Positions 1 to 10,307 of a stretch of DNA of 64,000 bases are shown one piece after another. Both the position numbers and the translations under genes were made by a program. A model generated the notes under the pieces. That model was not told the DNA's origin, ran no database searches, and saw nothing but the letters and a program-made list of their open reading frames with translations. This DNA comes from an uncultured Clostridia bacterium (GTDB lineage Bacteria; Bacillota; Clostridia; Oscillospirales; Oscillospiraceae): assembly GCA_945873295.1 (NCBI GenBank), contig CAMCCS010000002.1, positions 37,460 through 101,459 on the forward strand, read 5' to 3'. Numbering within the stretch: position 1 is the stretch's first letter; the number at the start of each line of letters is the position of its first letter.

Positions 1-23
1 TTTCTTGTAGGGAAATGTGCCGA

Positions 24-194
24 TTAAGGCCGCCTTTTCCTCGCCTGTCGTTCAACTTTTCGCCGGGCTTTCCGTTCCAGCTTTTCACAACAGGTAAGCG
101 AATTGCGTTTCTGCCTGTGATGCTCCCTGCAGGCGGCGCAGGCACCATGTCTCGGACAATGGGTTCGCTTACATGGGCAATAATCCTGTTCCAT
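24..194 (-). CDS. small Cys-rich protein (CPCKRTHCPRHGACAACREHH)
   Basis: ORF with clustered CxC/CxxC motifs; internal Met start chosen. Confidence 0.55.
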   Translation of the reverse strand: MEQDYCPCKRTHCPRHGACAACREHHRQKRNSLTCCEKLERKARRKVERQARKRRP

Positions 195-222
195 ATATCT
201 CCTTTTTCCCAATGCAGTGTTT

Positions 223-723
223 CTAAAACTGCTGTTCCGGTTTTTGAGGACTGTTGATGGAATACCGCATGGGGGTAAAGCGTATGCCGTTTACCGTCTG
301 CTCAGTATCCACCGGAACAAAGCCCAGGTGGAGATAAAAGCCCTTTCCGTAAGGGGACGAATTCAGCGTGATTTCCCGCAGATCGGGATTCTCATTCAGC
401 CGGTCTGTCAGCAAATACTGAAAAAGCGCGGTGGCAATTCCCTGATGATGATATTCCTTCTTTGTAAAAACCAGATTGATATGGGTTTTGCTGGATCGCA
501 TGCCCATGATTCCAACGATCTTATCACCATCAAAGGCTGCATAGATCGGGCACTCCCCTGCCGCGCACTTCTCCCGGAAAACCGGATTATCAATAATATC
601 CATGCGAAAGGTTGCAGCTCCCTCGGGTGGATAATCCGGCACCTCAAATTGTTCAAAAACCTCCCAGGCAAGCGCCAGGGCTTCCTCGACCTCCGAGGGC
701 TTGATTTTTCGGATGGTATACAT
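223..723 (-). CDS. GNAT family N-acetyltransferase
   Basis: MYTIRKIKPSEVEEAL...HHQGIATALFQYLL..GFYLHLGFVP, GNAT-like motifs. Confidence 0.85.
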   Translation of the reverse strand: MYTIRKIKPSEVEEALALAWEVFEQFEVPDYPPEGAATFRMDIIDNPVFREKCAAGECPIYAAFDGDKIVGIMGMRSSKTHINLVFTKKEYHHQGIATALFQYLLTDRLNENPDLREITLNSSPYGKGFYLHLGFVPVDTEQTVNGIRFTPMRYSINSPQKPEQQF

Positions 724-767
724 GCTTGACATCTCCTTACAGGTTAAGAAATGGAGATTTTTCGCGT

Positions 768-1682
768 TCATAGATAACGTCCTTTCCGGCAGCAGACGCT
801 TTTCATGTCCGTATGTTGAATATCCAGCAGGACATCCATTTCTTTTGCCACATTCTGAAACCGGCATTTCATGTGGTGGCAGAGTATGTAATCCGCCTGC
901 CGGATCTTGCCCCTTGCCTGCCTGCAAAATTCCCGCATGGGAGACGCAAGGGAAAACACCCACACCGGTGTGCAAATGGTGACATGATCGTAGCCCTGGA
1001 GTGCGACATGGATCGGTTCAATGGGCATGGGCCAGCGGTGCATTCCGTAGCGTCCGCACCACCAGAAGCCCGTCGTCCCGGAAGTATGCTCCGTTGCCCG
1101 AATCTCATAGATTGTAGCGCCGGTTTTATTTGCCGCCTCATAGGCTAGCTTTTTCGTGTATCCCATTTTGGAAAAGTACACTACAAGCAATCGGGGATTT
1201 GTGCCCACATTCGGGTACTCCGCCGGATCAAAGTGAAAGGTCTCCTGTTTCTCAAAAACCAATGCGGCATACCCCGTAAAGAACTGGATCATTCCAAATA
1301 TAAAGTAGGCCGTGGACAGGAAATTGAACGGGAACATGTAAAACTGAATGCAGATCCAGAGCATCAGTGTCACACCAAAGCACATTCCAAGGCGAATGCC
1401 CAACGGCTTTTTCCGGAACAAAAGAACTGCTGCCGTCAAATTGGTCAGGCCGTTGATGATCAGCAGAGCCACGCCCGGAAAAATATAGTTCTGATACAGA
1501 ATATCCGCCAGAGGAAGCTTTTTGAAATAGGGCAGCATATTCTGCATTTGCAGGAGGCTTCCGTCCGGTTTGATAAACATGCACAGGGAACCAACCACCG
1601 CCCCGATACCGATAAACAGGCACCAGAACAGCAGTGCGGTCCGGGTCGGCTTCAAACGACTTTTATAAGACAATTCATTCAT
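768..1682 (-). CDS. membrane protein with C-terminal flavodoxin-like domain
   Basis: N-terminal TM helices, then LLVVYFSKMGYTKKLAYEAA (flavodoxin FMN loop-like). Confidence 0.7.
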   Translation of the reverse strand: MNELSYKSRLKPTRTALLFWCLFIGIGAVVGSLCMFIKPDGSLLQMQNMLPYFKKLPLADILYQNYIFPGVALLIINGLTNLTAAVLLFRKKPLGIRLGMCFGVTLMLWICIQFYMFPFNFLSTAYFIFGMIQFFTGYAALVFEKQETFHFDPAEYPNVGTNPRLLVVYFSKMGYTKKLAYEAANKTGATIYEIRATEHTSGTTGFWWCGRYGMHRWPMPIEPIHVALQGYDHVTICTPVWVFSLASPMREFCRQARGKIRQADYILCHHMKCRFQNVAKEMDVLLDIQHTDMKSVCCRKGRYL

Positions 1683-1691
1683 AATATATCC

Positions 1692-2228
1692 TCATGGTAT
1701 TCGTTGAAAAAAGCGGCTTACCGCTATATCCAGAGCAAACAGAGAGGCAGGAACAACAGAAACCAGCAGATATGTATTTCGAGAACAATGATCCCGAAGC
1801 CATCGAAAACCGGGGCAAACCACATACTGCAAAAATAATGCGGAAGCACCGAAAAACAGCACGGAACGCCCGCAGATAAAGCCGCCAATGTTTCCCCAGT
1901 TCCAGATCTCGGTATTGTAATCCCATAGCCGAGTATGCCAGAACTGAAGAAGAACATATCCCGTAGCCAGTTCCAGCAGTCCGCAGATCAGGGCAGATAC
2001 CGCAAAAACGGCAGCCGGATACCGGAGCAGCCTGTATGTACTCATTACGATGAGCACTGCACCAACGCCATAGATCGGGATCCATGGCCCAAAAGTAGTC
2101 CCCCGTTTGACCAGATACCCCAGGTCGATATAGTAGAAGAGCTCCTCATAAAGAAACCCAAAGATACCGCCGAAAGAGAAGACCAGCAGTATAAAAAGGC
2201 ATTCATCCCGGAAAGAACGCGTGCTCAT
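1692..2228 (-). CDS. putative ABC-transporter-permease-like membrane protein (CmpB/PF06541-like)
   Basis: GGIFGFLYEELFYYIDLGYLVKRGTTFGPWIPIYGVGAV pattern. Confidence 0.65.
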   Translation of the reverse strand: MSTRSFRDECLFILLVFSFGGIFGFLYEELFYYIDLGYLVKRGTTFGPWIPIYGVGAVLIVMSTYRLLRYPAAVFAVSALICGLLELATGYVLLQFWHTRLWDYNTEIWNWGNIGGFICGRSVLFFGASALFLQYVVCPGFRWLRDHCSRNTYLLVSVVPASLFALDIAVSRFFQRIP

Positions 2229-2767
2229 TTTGTCTTCTCTTCCAGCTGGGCGCCATAGCGGAATATGACAGACATTACCAGAAAAGCAATTCCCATCCCT
2301 ACGGCACCGCCGTTATCAACGGCAAGCTTCCCTGCTCCATCCATTGCTTCTCTAAGCACCCCATTGGTGATTTCTGAAAGAAGCCGGGCCGCCAGAGGAA
2401 GAACAATGGTCAATATTCCAAGACGGAATATCTCGTCCGCACCGGCATTTGTAAAGGGCGTTCCCGCATCCATTTCCCTCTGGAAATAGCGCTTTGCAAA
2501 GGCGGCAAGAACGGCACCGGCCGCGCAGCTGTATACACCCGCCGCCATGGAGGCGCACATGCTTCCGACAGAGATATCGGTATTTTTCTCAATAATACCG
2601 TAGATATTGACGCCTCCAAAACGAAGGGCACCTTCCGCTCCCACTGCCAGAGAAGTAATGCCAACTACGCAAAACACCGCGCCAACGATAGAGCACACAA
2701 AGGCAATTGTACTGATGATTTTCCCAACTTTTGCCAGGACCTGGATGGTCTTCAATGGATTTTTCAT
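2225..2767 (-). CDS. hypothetical membrane protein
   Basis: ORF with several hydrophobic segments, collinear with neighbours. Confidence 0.6.
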   Translation of the reverse strand: MKNPLKTIQVLAKVGKIISTIAFVCSIVGAVFCVVGITSLAVGAEGALRFGGVNIYGIIEKNTDISVGSMCASMAAGVYSCAAGAVLAAFAKRYFQREMDAGTPFTNAGADEIFRLGILTIVLPLAARLLSEITNGVLREAMDGAGKLAVDNGGAVGMGIAFLVMSVIFRYGAQLEEKTK

Positions 2768-2792
2768 ATTCTACCTTTCCTTTCAGACATTT

Positions 2793-4412
2793 TTATGAAA
2801 GCTCCGCAAACAGCTTTGTTCCCCTGGTTTTCAACCAAAACAGCAGTGCGGAAGAAACCATGCTGACAAAGACAGTACACAGCAGCAGATACATTTGCGC
2901 GGAAAGAAATTTTCGGAGAACAAAGTACAGCAGTGCAAGCCCCATCACAAGGAGCCAGCCGCCAAGCATGCTCAAAAGCACACCCATGCTTTGCTTGACA
3001 GGGATCGTTTCATCCGTCCAGTGAAGGTTGGGTGATTTCAGATTGACGGCAAGCCCAAAACATGCGGACATCCATACAAACACCGGGGGCAGTATAAGAA
3101 GCAGAACCGCGTCAAAAACTTGAGGCCGAATAACGATTGCCACGCATATCTCACAGAACAGAAGCGGCAGCTCTGTTACCAGAAGGTGCAGCTTCAGTTT
3201 CGCGGCAAGCGCCTGCCAGGGAAGAACAGGAAGAGACTGTGCAAGCCACAGGTGCTTTCCCTCCAGGGACACAGAGGGCGCCGTGATCACATTCATGGAC
3301 GACATGGTACACAGACCCGCACATGCCAGCAGGACCGCAAAAGCAGGACCTTCTTCCGGATAGGATACCAGAAATTCCCTGACCCAGCTTGCCTTAATCA
3401 GCAGGAAGATTCCCAGGACCGGCATAAGAATGGTTCCCAAACCGCAGTTGAGCATGTAGGTGGCGCTGGAAACAAAGCGTCTTGCCTCTTTAACCAGCAT
3501 GGCGCCAGACACAGATCGCACTTTTACCGGGGCCTGCCGGTATGCTTTCTTCGCAGCACCACGGTTTGCCGTTGCCATATTCAAAAAACTGCGGTCCAAT
3601 ACCATCCAGATGACAGCAAATAATGCGCCGATCATCAGTGTGAAAAGCGCGGAAGAGAGAATATCGCCTGTCCCGGTCATACCCATGAGATAGATAGGAT
3701 AAAACTTGCCTTTTACCGTGTCACCAAGAGCTTGCGCATGGGCAAGTATACTCTGCAATGCAGCGTAAGCCCTGGAATAGCCCCAGTAATACACGGCAAT
3801 AAAAACCAAAGACACGATTACGGTAACAATGGATTTATTTTTCAGTCTGGCGCTGATTCGCGCAACCACCCAGCCGAGAATACAGGAAAGAGCCAGAACA
3901 AAAACGGACAGCACCAGAAAAAGAAGGATATCGCAAAGGATCACGGACACTGTAAGGCTTCCGGCAGGTAAGACGGTGTAGAGCACAATCCAGTAGGCAA
4001 TTACAGAGGGAATGAATACAATGGCCTCGTAAATCAGGCTCCACATCCAGACGCCGAACAGGCGGACAAACAGAATCGCAGAGGGGTGTACAGGCATGGA
4101 TAAAAGGAATTCATTGTCTTTTGCCATATACAAGGTTGCGTAGGTATTGAACACACTGCCGAATACGCCCAGCAGAACAGACATAAGGCCCATAATGGCA
4201 AAGTACAGCCAGTCAAGACCTGCCAGTACCAGCGGCTCACAAAGCATACTGGCAACAAAGAAAAACGCTGCGCCCATGCCGATAAACAGAACCGTATAAA
4301 CAAGAATCAAAAGAGCAACGCCCAATTTGCTCCGGTTTTTCCCCTTTTTCTTGTCCTGAATCAGCCAGGTGTTTACCTCCATAAGCTGTTTTTTAAATAA
4401 TGCTTTCAGCAT
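2793..4412 (-). CDS. ABC exporter permease (ABC-2 type)
   Basis: Long multi-TM ORF directly next to an ATPase gene; start MLKALFKKQLMEVN. Confidence 0.8.
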   Translation of the reverse strand: MLKALFKKQLMEVNTWLIQDKKKGKNRSKLGVALLILVYTVLFIGMGAAFFFVASMLCEPLVLAGLDWLYFAIMGLMSVLLGVFGSVFNTYATLYMAKDNEFLLSMPVHPSAILFVRLFGVWMWSLIYEAIVFIPSVIAYWIVLYTVLPAGSLTVSVILCDILLFLVLSVFVLALSCILGWVVARISARLKNKSIVTVIVSLVFIAVYYWGYSRAYAALQSILAHAQALGDTVKGKFYPIYLMGMTGTGDILSSALFTLMIGALFAVIWMVLDRSFLNMATANRGAAKKAYRQAPVKVRSVSGAMLVKEARRFVSSATYMLNCGLGTILMPVLGIFLLIKASWVREFLVSYPEEGPAFAVLLACAGLCTMSSMNVITAPSVSLEGKHLWLAQSLPVLPWQALAAKLKLHLLVTELPLLFCEICVAIVIRPQVFDAVLLLILPPVFVWMSACFGLAVNLKSPNLHWTDETIPVKQSMGVLLSMLGGWLLVMGLALLYFVLRKFLSAQMYLLLCTVFVSMVSSALLFWLKTRGTKLFAELS

Positions 4413-4413
4413 A

Positions 4414-5121
4414 TCACTTTTCCTCCAGCTCCAGGAACACATCCTCGAGAGAGTCGTCGCCCTTTACTTCCTCCATGGTTCCGGACCTGATGAGTTTTCC
4501 CTGTTTAATGATGGCTACCTTGTCACAGAGCTTTTCCGCCACTTCCAGCACATGGGTAGAGAAAAAGATCGCGCTTCCCCTGTCGCAGGCCTGCCGCATC
4601 ATTTCCTTGAGAAGATGGGATGCCTTGGGGTCCAGGCCGACAAAGGGTTCATCCATCATGATAAGCTTTGGGTTGTGGAGCCATGCGGAAATGATAGCCA
4701 GCTTCTGCTTCATGCCGTGGGAGTAGGCGGATATGGGCTGGGCCAGATCCGCAGTCAGTTCAAAGGCATCCGCAAGCGCGGCAATCCGCTCCTGGCGATC
4801 CAGCGCGTTTACCCCAAAAATGTCCGCGATAAAATTCAGGAACTGAATGCCGGTCATGAAATCGTACAGATCCGGATTATCCGGTATGTAGGCGATTTTC
4901 CCTTTGCAGGTAAGCGGATCCGTTTTTATGGATACACCGTCAATCAAAATATCTCCGGAATCAAACTGCGCAATACCTGCGCAGGATTTCAGCGTGGTCG
5001 TTTTTCCCGCGCCGTTGTGACCAATGAAGCCGTAAATTTCTCCCGGGCAGATGTGCAGGGACAGATCGTCCACTGCCTTCTTATCGCCGAACCGCTTTGT
5101 TAAATGATTGATTTGAAGCAT
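4414..5121 (-). CDS. ABC transporter ATP-binding protein
   Basis: Walker A GHNGAGKTTT, signature YSHGMKQKL, Walker B LIMMDEP. Confidence 0.95.
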   Translation of the reverse strand: MLQINHLTKRFGDKKAVDDLSLHICPGEIYGFIGHNGAGKTTTLKSCAGIAQFDSGDILIDGVSIKTDPLTCKGKIAYIPDNPDLYDFMTGIQFLNFIADIFGVNALDRQERIAALADAFELTADLAQPISAYSHGMKQKLAIISAWLHNPKLIMMDEPFVGLDPKASHLLKEMMRQACDRGSAIFFSTHVLEVAEKLCDKVAIIKQGKLIRSGTMEEVKGDDSLEDVFLELEEK

Positions 5122-5161
5122 GATTCTTTCTCCTTTTCACAGGACAATTTCTCAGAATTGA

Positions 5162-5377
5162 TTATTCGTCTCCGTCCTTTTTGATGTATGTTTCGATCAT
5201 CAGACCAAGCGCCATACCGATACACATACCAAATCCGGAGAAGACGCCCAGATTATCCAGAAGCAGGCCGAAGCACATGCCGTTGCACATGCCTAGCAAG
5301 CCATAATTGTCCGCTTCCTTTTGCCGTTCATCCACCTGCCGGGGCTCTTCGGCGGCAGTTTCCTTTTTATGATTCAT
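5162..5377 (-). CDS. small hypothetical protein, glycine-rich hydrophobic
   Basis: ORF collinear with the ABC genes. Confidence 0.5.
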   Translation of the reverse strand: MNHKKETAAEEPRQVDERQKEADNYGLLGMCNGMCFGLLLDNLGVFSGFGMCIGMALGLMIETYIKKDGDE

Positions 5378-5539
5378 TTTTTGATTTTGGCAGCCGCAGC
5401 GCCAGCAACAAAAAACCCCGCAAGAATCCAGGGCAGCGCCGCTATGATTTAGTCTTTCACTTCTCGATCCTCCCCAAATATAAGCCGGCCCCTGTATTTT
5501 ATGGAATGCCTCTTCGTCCGGAACGAATTATTTGTTCAT

Positions 5540-5734
5540 TTATATTCTTATGCTGCTCAGCAGGATACGGTTTCGGATGCTGACCAGGTGCTCCTGCCTG
5601 CATTTTGGACAATAGAGCAGAAAGTTTTCAAGGACTGTGTCCCCGCGGAGCCGCACTCTGGTTTTCCCGCCGCAGGCGGGACAAAGGAGCCAGCTCGTTT
5701 CGTTATTGCACACCCCAAACATCTCCTCATTCAA
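5540..5734 (-). CDS. cysteine-rich KTR-type small protein
   Basis: WLLCPACGGKTRVRLRGDTVLENFLLYCPKCRQE matches the CPxCxxKTR...LYCPKC pattern. Confidence 0.8.
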   Translation of the reverse strand: MNEEMFGVCNNETSWLLCPACGGKTRVRLRGDTVLENFLLYCPKCRQEHLVSIRNRILLSSIRI

Positions 5735-5746
5735 AATATAGCGCCG

Positions 5747-6367
5747 CTAAAGGAGCCTGCAGGCCTCCTTCGCTCGGTCCTGGGGGATCCCTTGGTAGAC
5801 CAGATAGATCATCCCAACCTCCTGAACCCGGGCAATCGCTTCCTCCATTGTGACGGTAATTGTACCATCCACAATCAGCGACACAAGCCCCTGGGTATAG
5901 GTAATGGAGATCTGCATGAACTCCGCGGCGGCCGCTTCGCTGATCCCCAGAAAGCCGGACAGAACGGATCGCAGTTCCCGGTTTTTGTTTTCATCAAACA
6001 CCGTACCGATCCCGCCGTGGGATACAAATTTCCGGCTGTTGTTTCTGACAAAATGAATGAGATTCGGCTCCTCCAGCGCTGCCTTCAGATATCGAACACC
6101 AACGGCACCAAAAATCTGGAGTGGGTTCTTCCCTTGGGTGTCCTGTCTGGAATTGATATAATCCAGAACATACTGAGCAAACGCTTCCCGGAATTTTTCC
6201 ATATTCCCAAATGTCCAGGAAATAGGCTGGGTAGAGCAGCCAAGCTCCCTGGCAAGCCGTCCAATGGTCACAGCGCCCTCCCCCTCCCGAATCAAAAGCT
6301 GAAGCGCTGTCTCCAAAATGCGTTCCCGGGGCACTTGTACTTTTGGCAAAATGATCGCTCCCATCAA
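5747..6367 (-). CDS. TetR/AcrR family transcriptional regulator
   Basis: N-terminal HTH: ILETALQLLIREGEGAVTIGRLARELGCSTQPISWTFGNMEKF. Confidence 0.85.
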   Translation of the reverse strand: MMGAIILPKVQVPRERILETALQLLIREGEGAVTIGRLARELGCSTQPISWTFGNMEKFREAFAQYVLDYINSRQDTQGKNPLQIFGAVGVRYLKAALEEPNLIHFVRNNSRKFVSHGGIGTVFDENKNRELRSVLSGFLGISEAAAAEFMQISITYTQGLVSLIVDGTITVTMEEAIARVQEVGMIYLVYQGIPQDRAKEACRLL

Positions 6368-6460
6368 AGTAATTTTATTTATATAATTAGCTTTATGTAA
6401 TTACATTCACATTGTACTGCGATTTTTTCTGTTTGTCAATAGGTTTCCAAAAACACACAG

Positions 6461-6531
6461 AAAAAAGCTGTCTCAAAACTGCTTTCCCGGTAGACTCTTT
6501 TCAGAGAAATCAGGAAGTGTTTTGAGACAGC
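6461..6531 (-). terminator. long hairpin followed on the minus strand by a T-run
   Basis: GCTGTCTCAAAAC...GTTTTGAGACAGC stem; TTTTTT follows on the minus strand; downstream of the 6597-7949 gene. Confidence 0.7.
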
Positions 6532-6596
6532 CCTCATATGAAATTACCCATGGGCACCTCTAAAAACTACCCATTTGCGTTCTGGGAGGTTGCCCC

Positions 6597-7949
6597 TTAT
6601 TTTTTGGGCGGTTCTCTGTGAATCTTCCGGCGGGTAACCGTTGTCCGAATGAACGTATCTGTCTTCCCCAGCAGCGTCAGACCTGAATCTGTTACATATT
6701 TGCCCGCGTTTGCGGTGTGCACAGATTTAAGCTGGGAGCGAAGGATGGAGACAATGACAAACGCTATGAACACAGGAAGCAGAATACAGACAACGATCAT
6801 TGTGAAGGTATCCATGGAACCATCAAAAACGGAAGGACAGATCAGGAGCATGAGGGCAGCAAGGACTGCGGCAATTCCAATAAACATTCCCCAGTACTTC
6901 TTTTTGTCCATAGGCAGATCCCCCACCAGGCGGCCGCTCTGACCATTCATGGCAAAGAGGAAGCTCTGATCGTTCCATCTTGTCGCCAGCATCCACACAG
7001 GAAGCATGGCGTAGTGCACATCGCCCTTTTGCACCCGGAAACGCTGGTTGGTCACAGATTTTTGATCGTATCCGGTAACCGTACCAGAAAGCGCATCCGC
7101 AAGGGCACCGCTGCACCGCTCCTCCATCCGCTTCCCGCATTCCTCGGACTCCACGTCATATTTATCCGCAAGAAAGCCGGGCATATACGCTGTGGAGAAA
7201 GGCTTCAGCTCACTGTAATCAAAGGGTTCGATGGCATCCATGTGGCCGTCAGGCATACGGCTGGAAGCGTCCACGGGAATCTTTTCAAATTCCATGCTGC
7301 CGCTTCTGTAAACCTCAAAATGATCCGTAGTCGTGATCTCCTCATCGCCCTGGATATGTACCCGGGAAGAGGTCGCTTGGAAAGACATTTCTCCCTTTGC
7401 TTCTGCGTCAAACATCCAGAACGGCACATAGACACCCTGGATCTTTTCCACATGGTTGTTATCAGCAAAAGACTTTGGCAGTAATACTTTCCCTTTGTAG
7501 TGGGATTTCAGCGCCTCTATGGCCGCGGCTTTATCCGTTTTAAAGGGGATCACATATTCCGGCTTCAAAGCACCCGCGAACTGCCCGGGAATCACTGTCT
7601 GATTCCCGCAGTAGGGGCAGCAGGTCGCTGCCGTATTTTCATCGCATATGAGTTCCGCGCCGCAGGAAGGACAGGAATAGGTCTTCATTCCTTTCCCATC
7701 GCTGCCCCAATCCTCGGTCAAAGAAGTTTTATTCCATTCGCCGCTGTTTTGCGCGGCGGCAGCCTTGGCTTCTTTTTCCCTGTACATATCCTCAATCTGC
7801 GCAACTGTATAGGAGCTTCCGCAGTAATCACATTCCAGCTTTCCCGATTCACCGGAAAAATGCAGCGGTCCTGTACAGGCGGGGCACTGATAATTGGTTA
7901 CTTCCGTTGGCACAAAGCTCACCTTTCCTTTCACAGAGCGATGGAACAC
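6597..7949 (-). CDS. zinc-ribbon (TFIIB-type) containing membrane protein
   Basis: YQCPACTGPLHFSGESGKLECDYCGSSY and YSCPSCGAELICDENTAATCCPYCG, TM segments near the C-terminus. Confidence 0.8.
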   Translation of the reverse strand: MFHRSVKGKVSFVPTEVTNYQCPACTGPLHFSGESGKLECDYCGSSYTVAQIEDMYREKEAKAAAAQNSGEWNKTSLTEDWGSDGKGMKTYSCPSCGAELICDENTAATCCPYCGNQTVIPGQFAGALKPEYVIPFKTDKAAAIEALKSHYKGKVLLPKSFADNNHVEKIQGVYVPFWMFDAEAKGEMSFQATSSRVHIQGDEEITTTDHFEVYRSGSMEFEKIPVDASSRMPDGHMDAIEPFDYSELKPFSTAYMPGFLADKYDVESEECGKRMEERCSGALADALSGTVTGYDQKSVTNQRFRVQKGDVHYAMLPVWMLATRWNDQSFLFAMNGQSGRLVGDLPMDKKKYWGMFIGIAAVLAALMLLICPSVFDGSMDTFTMIVVCILLPVFIAFVIVSILRSQLKSVHTANAGKYVTDSGLTLLGKTDTFIRTTVTRRKIHREPPKK

Positions 7950-7977
7950 AAAACAGCAAACTGAACCGCAGCGATGA

Positions 7978-9387
7978 TTACTTCAAGTCACCATCGTCAA
8001 AGGGATCTCCGCACTCGGGGCAGAACTTGGGCGGATGGGCGGGATCCGCAGGCTCCCAGCCGCATTTGTCGCACTTGTACTGGGGAACCCCGGCGGGCTT
8101 CCTGGCTCCGCACTCAGGGCAGAACTTACCCTTATTCACCGCACCGCAGGCACAGACCCAGCCATCCGGGGCCTGCACCGGTTTTTTGGTGCCGCATTCG
8201 GGGCAGAATTTTCCTGTTGCAGTCGTACCGCAGGAAGGACATGCCCAGCTGTCCGCTTTCTTGGGCTCCGGCTTTTTCGCACCGCATTCCGGGCAGAATT
8301 TCCCCGTCACTGTCGCGCCGCAGGCACATCTCCAGGTGTCCGCCGCGGGAGCAGCGGGGGCCACAGGGGCAGCATGCTGCTGGCCCATCTGGAACAGAGT
8401 CTGGGCATTTGCGCCGCCCGCCTGACCTGCCATATTCATGCCCATGAACGCCATGGCAGCACCGGCACCTTCATTGGCAGCCGCGGACTGCATAGCGGCA
8501 GCCTGTGCCCCGACCAGGTGCGCGGCAGCCATATTGGGGTTACGGAATGCCGCGTTGCGCTGCAGCTCCTTGATCATGGCTTCGTCTTCCTCGGATGCCT
8601 TCACGGAGGACACGCCGAAAGAAACGATCTCCACACCGCGCAGCTGGCTCCACTTCTTGGACAGAACATCATTCAGCGCATCCGCAAGCTCCATGGTGTG
8701 ACCGGGCAGAGCGGAATACCGGATACCCATGTCGGAGATTTTGGCAAAGGCAGGCTGCAGAGCAGTCAGCAGCTCCGTCTTCAGCTGGCCATCGATCTCG
8801 GAACGGTCATAGGCATAATCCACATTGCCGCAGACATTGGTATAAAACAAAATGGGATTGGTGATCCGGTAGCTGTACTCACCAAAGCACCGGATGGAAA
8901 TATCCACATCCAGTCCCACGTTCCGGTCAACCACACGGAAAGGCACAGGAGAAGGCGTACCATACTTGTTGCCCACCAGTTCCTTCGTGTTAAAATAGTA
9001 CACTCTCTGGTCCTTGGGCGCCTCTCCGCCAAAGGTAAACCGTTTGCCGATGTTTTTGAAAACGGCAGGTATAGACTCTGACAGTTCCCCTGCGAAAATG
9101 GTAGGCTCAGTGGAAGCGTTGTATGTATACTCGCCGGGTTCCGCGCAGATCTCTACCACCTTCCCCTGCTCCACGATCATCATGCACTGACCGTCGGCCA
9201 CTGCGATCACGGAACCGGAAGAAATAATGTTGTCACTGCCCTTATAATTGCTGGAGCGCCCGGAGACACGCTTCTTGCCCTTAACCGCCAGAATATTCGC
9301 TGGAATGGCTTCACAGTAGAAATACTCCTTCCACTGATCCGCAAGCACCCCTCCAGCAGCGCCCGTTATCGCCTTAATAAGTCCCAT
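7978..9387 (-). CDS. SPFH-domain / virion-core-like protein with C-terminal zinc ribbons
   Basis: MGLIKAITGAAGGVLADQWKEYFYCEAIPANILAVKGKKR start; four FCPECG repeats. Confidence 0.85.
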   Translation of the reverse strand: MGLIKAITGAAGGVLADQWKEYFYCEAIPANILAVKGKKRVSGRSSNYKGSDNIISSGSVIAVADGQCMMIVEQGKVVEICAEPGEYTYNASTEPTIFAGELSESIPAVFKNIGKRFTFGGEAPKDQRVYYFNTKELVGNKYGTPSPVPFRVVDRNVGLDVDISIRCFGEYSYRITNPILFYTNVCGNVDYAYDRSEIDGQLKTELLTALQPAFAKISDMGIRYSALPGHTMELADALNDVLSKKWSQLRGVEIVSFGVSSVKASEEDEAMIKELQRNAAFRNPNMAAAHLVGAQAAAMQSAAANEGAGAAMAFMGMNMAGQAGGANAQTLFQMGQQHAAPVAPAAPAADTWRCACGATVTGKFCPECGAKKPEPKKADSWACPSCGTTATGKFCPECGTKKPVQAPDGWVCACGAVNKGKFCPECGARKPAGVPQYKCDKCGWEPADPAHPPKFCPECGDPFDDGDLK

Positions 9388-9547
9388 AGATATGCTCCTT
9401 TCAAAACGTTTTATTGTTTACAGATTTACTCTTATCATATTATCATGGGCCTTGGCAAAATGCAACTTATTTTGTGCACCGCAGAAAGTCCATTTAAAAA
9501 GAGTTTAGCCGGGGCTTTCGAACAATAACAGCAGATTTGTTTTCCTT

Positions 9548-10129
9548 TTATACCTTTACGGAAAAGAGGCCGTGGCGATTGCAGAACGCAAAAATAGTGC
9601 CCCTGCCCGCTCTGCGAAAATGGGCCTGTGCCGCCTGTTCCGGGTAAAGCTTTTCCATCTGAAGATGACAGTCCGTAACATAGGCCATAAATGAAATCGA
9701 ATGGCCTTTTTCCATCGGATGATCAAGATAAACATACAGCTCACCATCCAAGTTTTCCACATAAATTCGGTGCAGTTCATCCGGATCCTCCGCATCCTGT
9801 TCGGGCAGCCGAATGCCGCAGCAGGAAAAGGCTCCCTCTCCCATTGCGTGGATTACATTGCCGCAGATGGGACAGACGTAGAATTGGCTCCTTTTCATGT
9901 TCGCGGAAATATTTCTGTTTATAGCCACATCCCCCGTCAGCAGCTCCGGCACTGAGACGGAGAGAGCATTTGCCAACTCCGATAAAATACTCAAGTCCGG
10001 AAGCCCCTTGCCTGTTTCCCACTTGGACACCGTTTTATCGGACACCATCAGTTTTTCCGCCAGTTCCTTTTGCGTGAGTTTCTTTTTTTCACGCAGTCTT
10101 TTGATCGTTTCCCCTGTAATATAGGTCAT
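9548..10129 (-). CDS. XRE-family HTH regulator
   Basis: IKRLREKKKLTQKELAEKLMVSDKTVSKWETGKGLPDLSIL. Confidence 0.9.
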   Translation of the reverse strand: MTYITGETIKRLREKKKLTQKELAEKLMVSDKTVSKWETGKGLPDLSILSELANALSVSVPELLTGDVAINRNISANMKRSQFYVCPICGNVIHAMGEGAFSCCGIRLPEQDAEDPDELHRIYVENLDGELYVYLDHPMEKGHSISFMAYVTDCHLQMEKLYPEQAAQAHFRRAGRGTIFAFCNRHGLFSVKV

Positions 10130-10307
10130 GGATCCTCATCTCCTTCAATTCGTATTATAGTCCCTTTTACGGGGAAAGCCAACCTGCGTATCGTAGAGTC
10201 GACGCTGTAAGCAAGCCAAGTATCTGGTCCATCGGGAATATCAAAACCACCACAGATGTGGTGGCTTTGAACTGAATACTTATACTGAAGGATTTGGGAA
10301 GTGCGTT

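Noticed and set aside
10240-10275. CCACCACAGATGTGGTGG hairpin
   Set aside because: Ordinary intrinsic-terminator-like hairpin downstream of the 10308-10868 lipoprotein gene.
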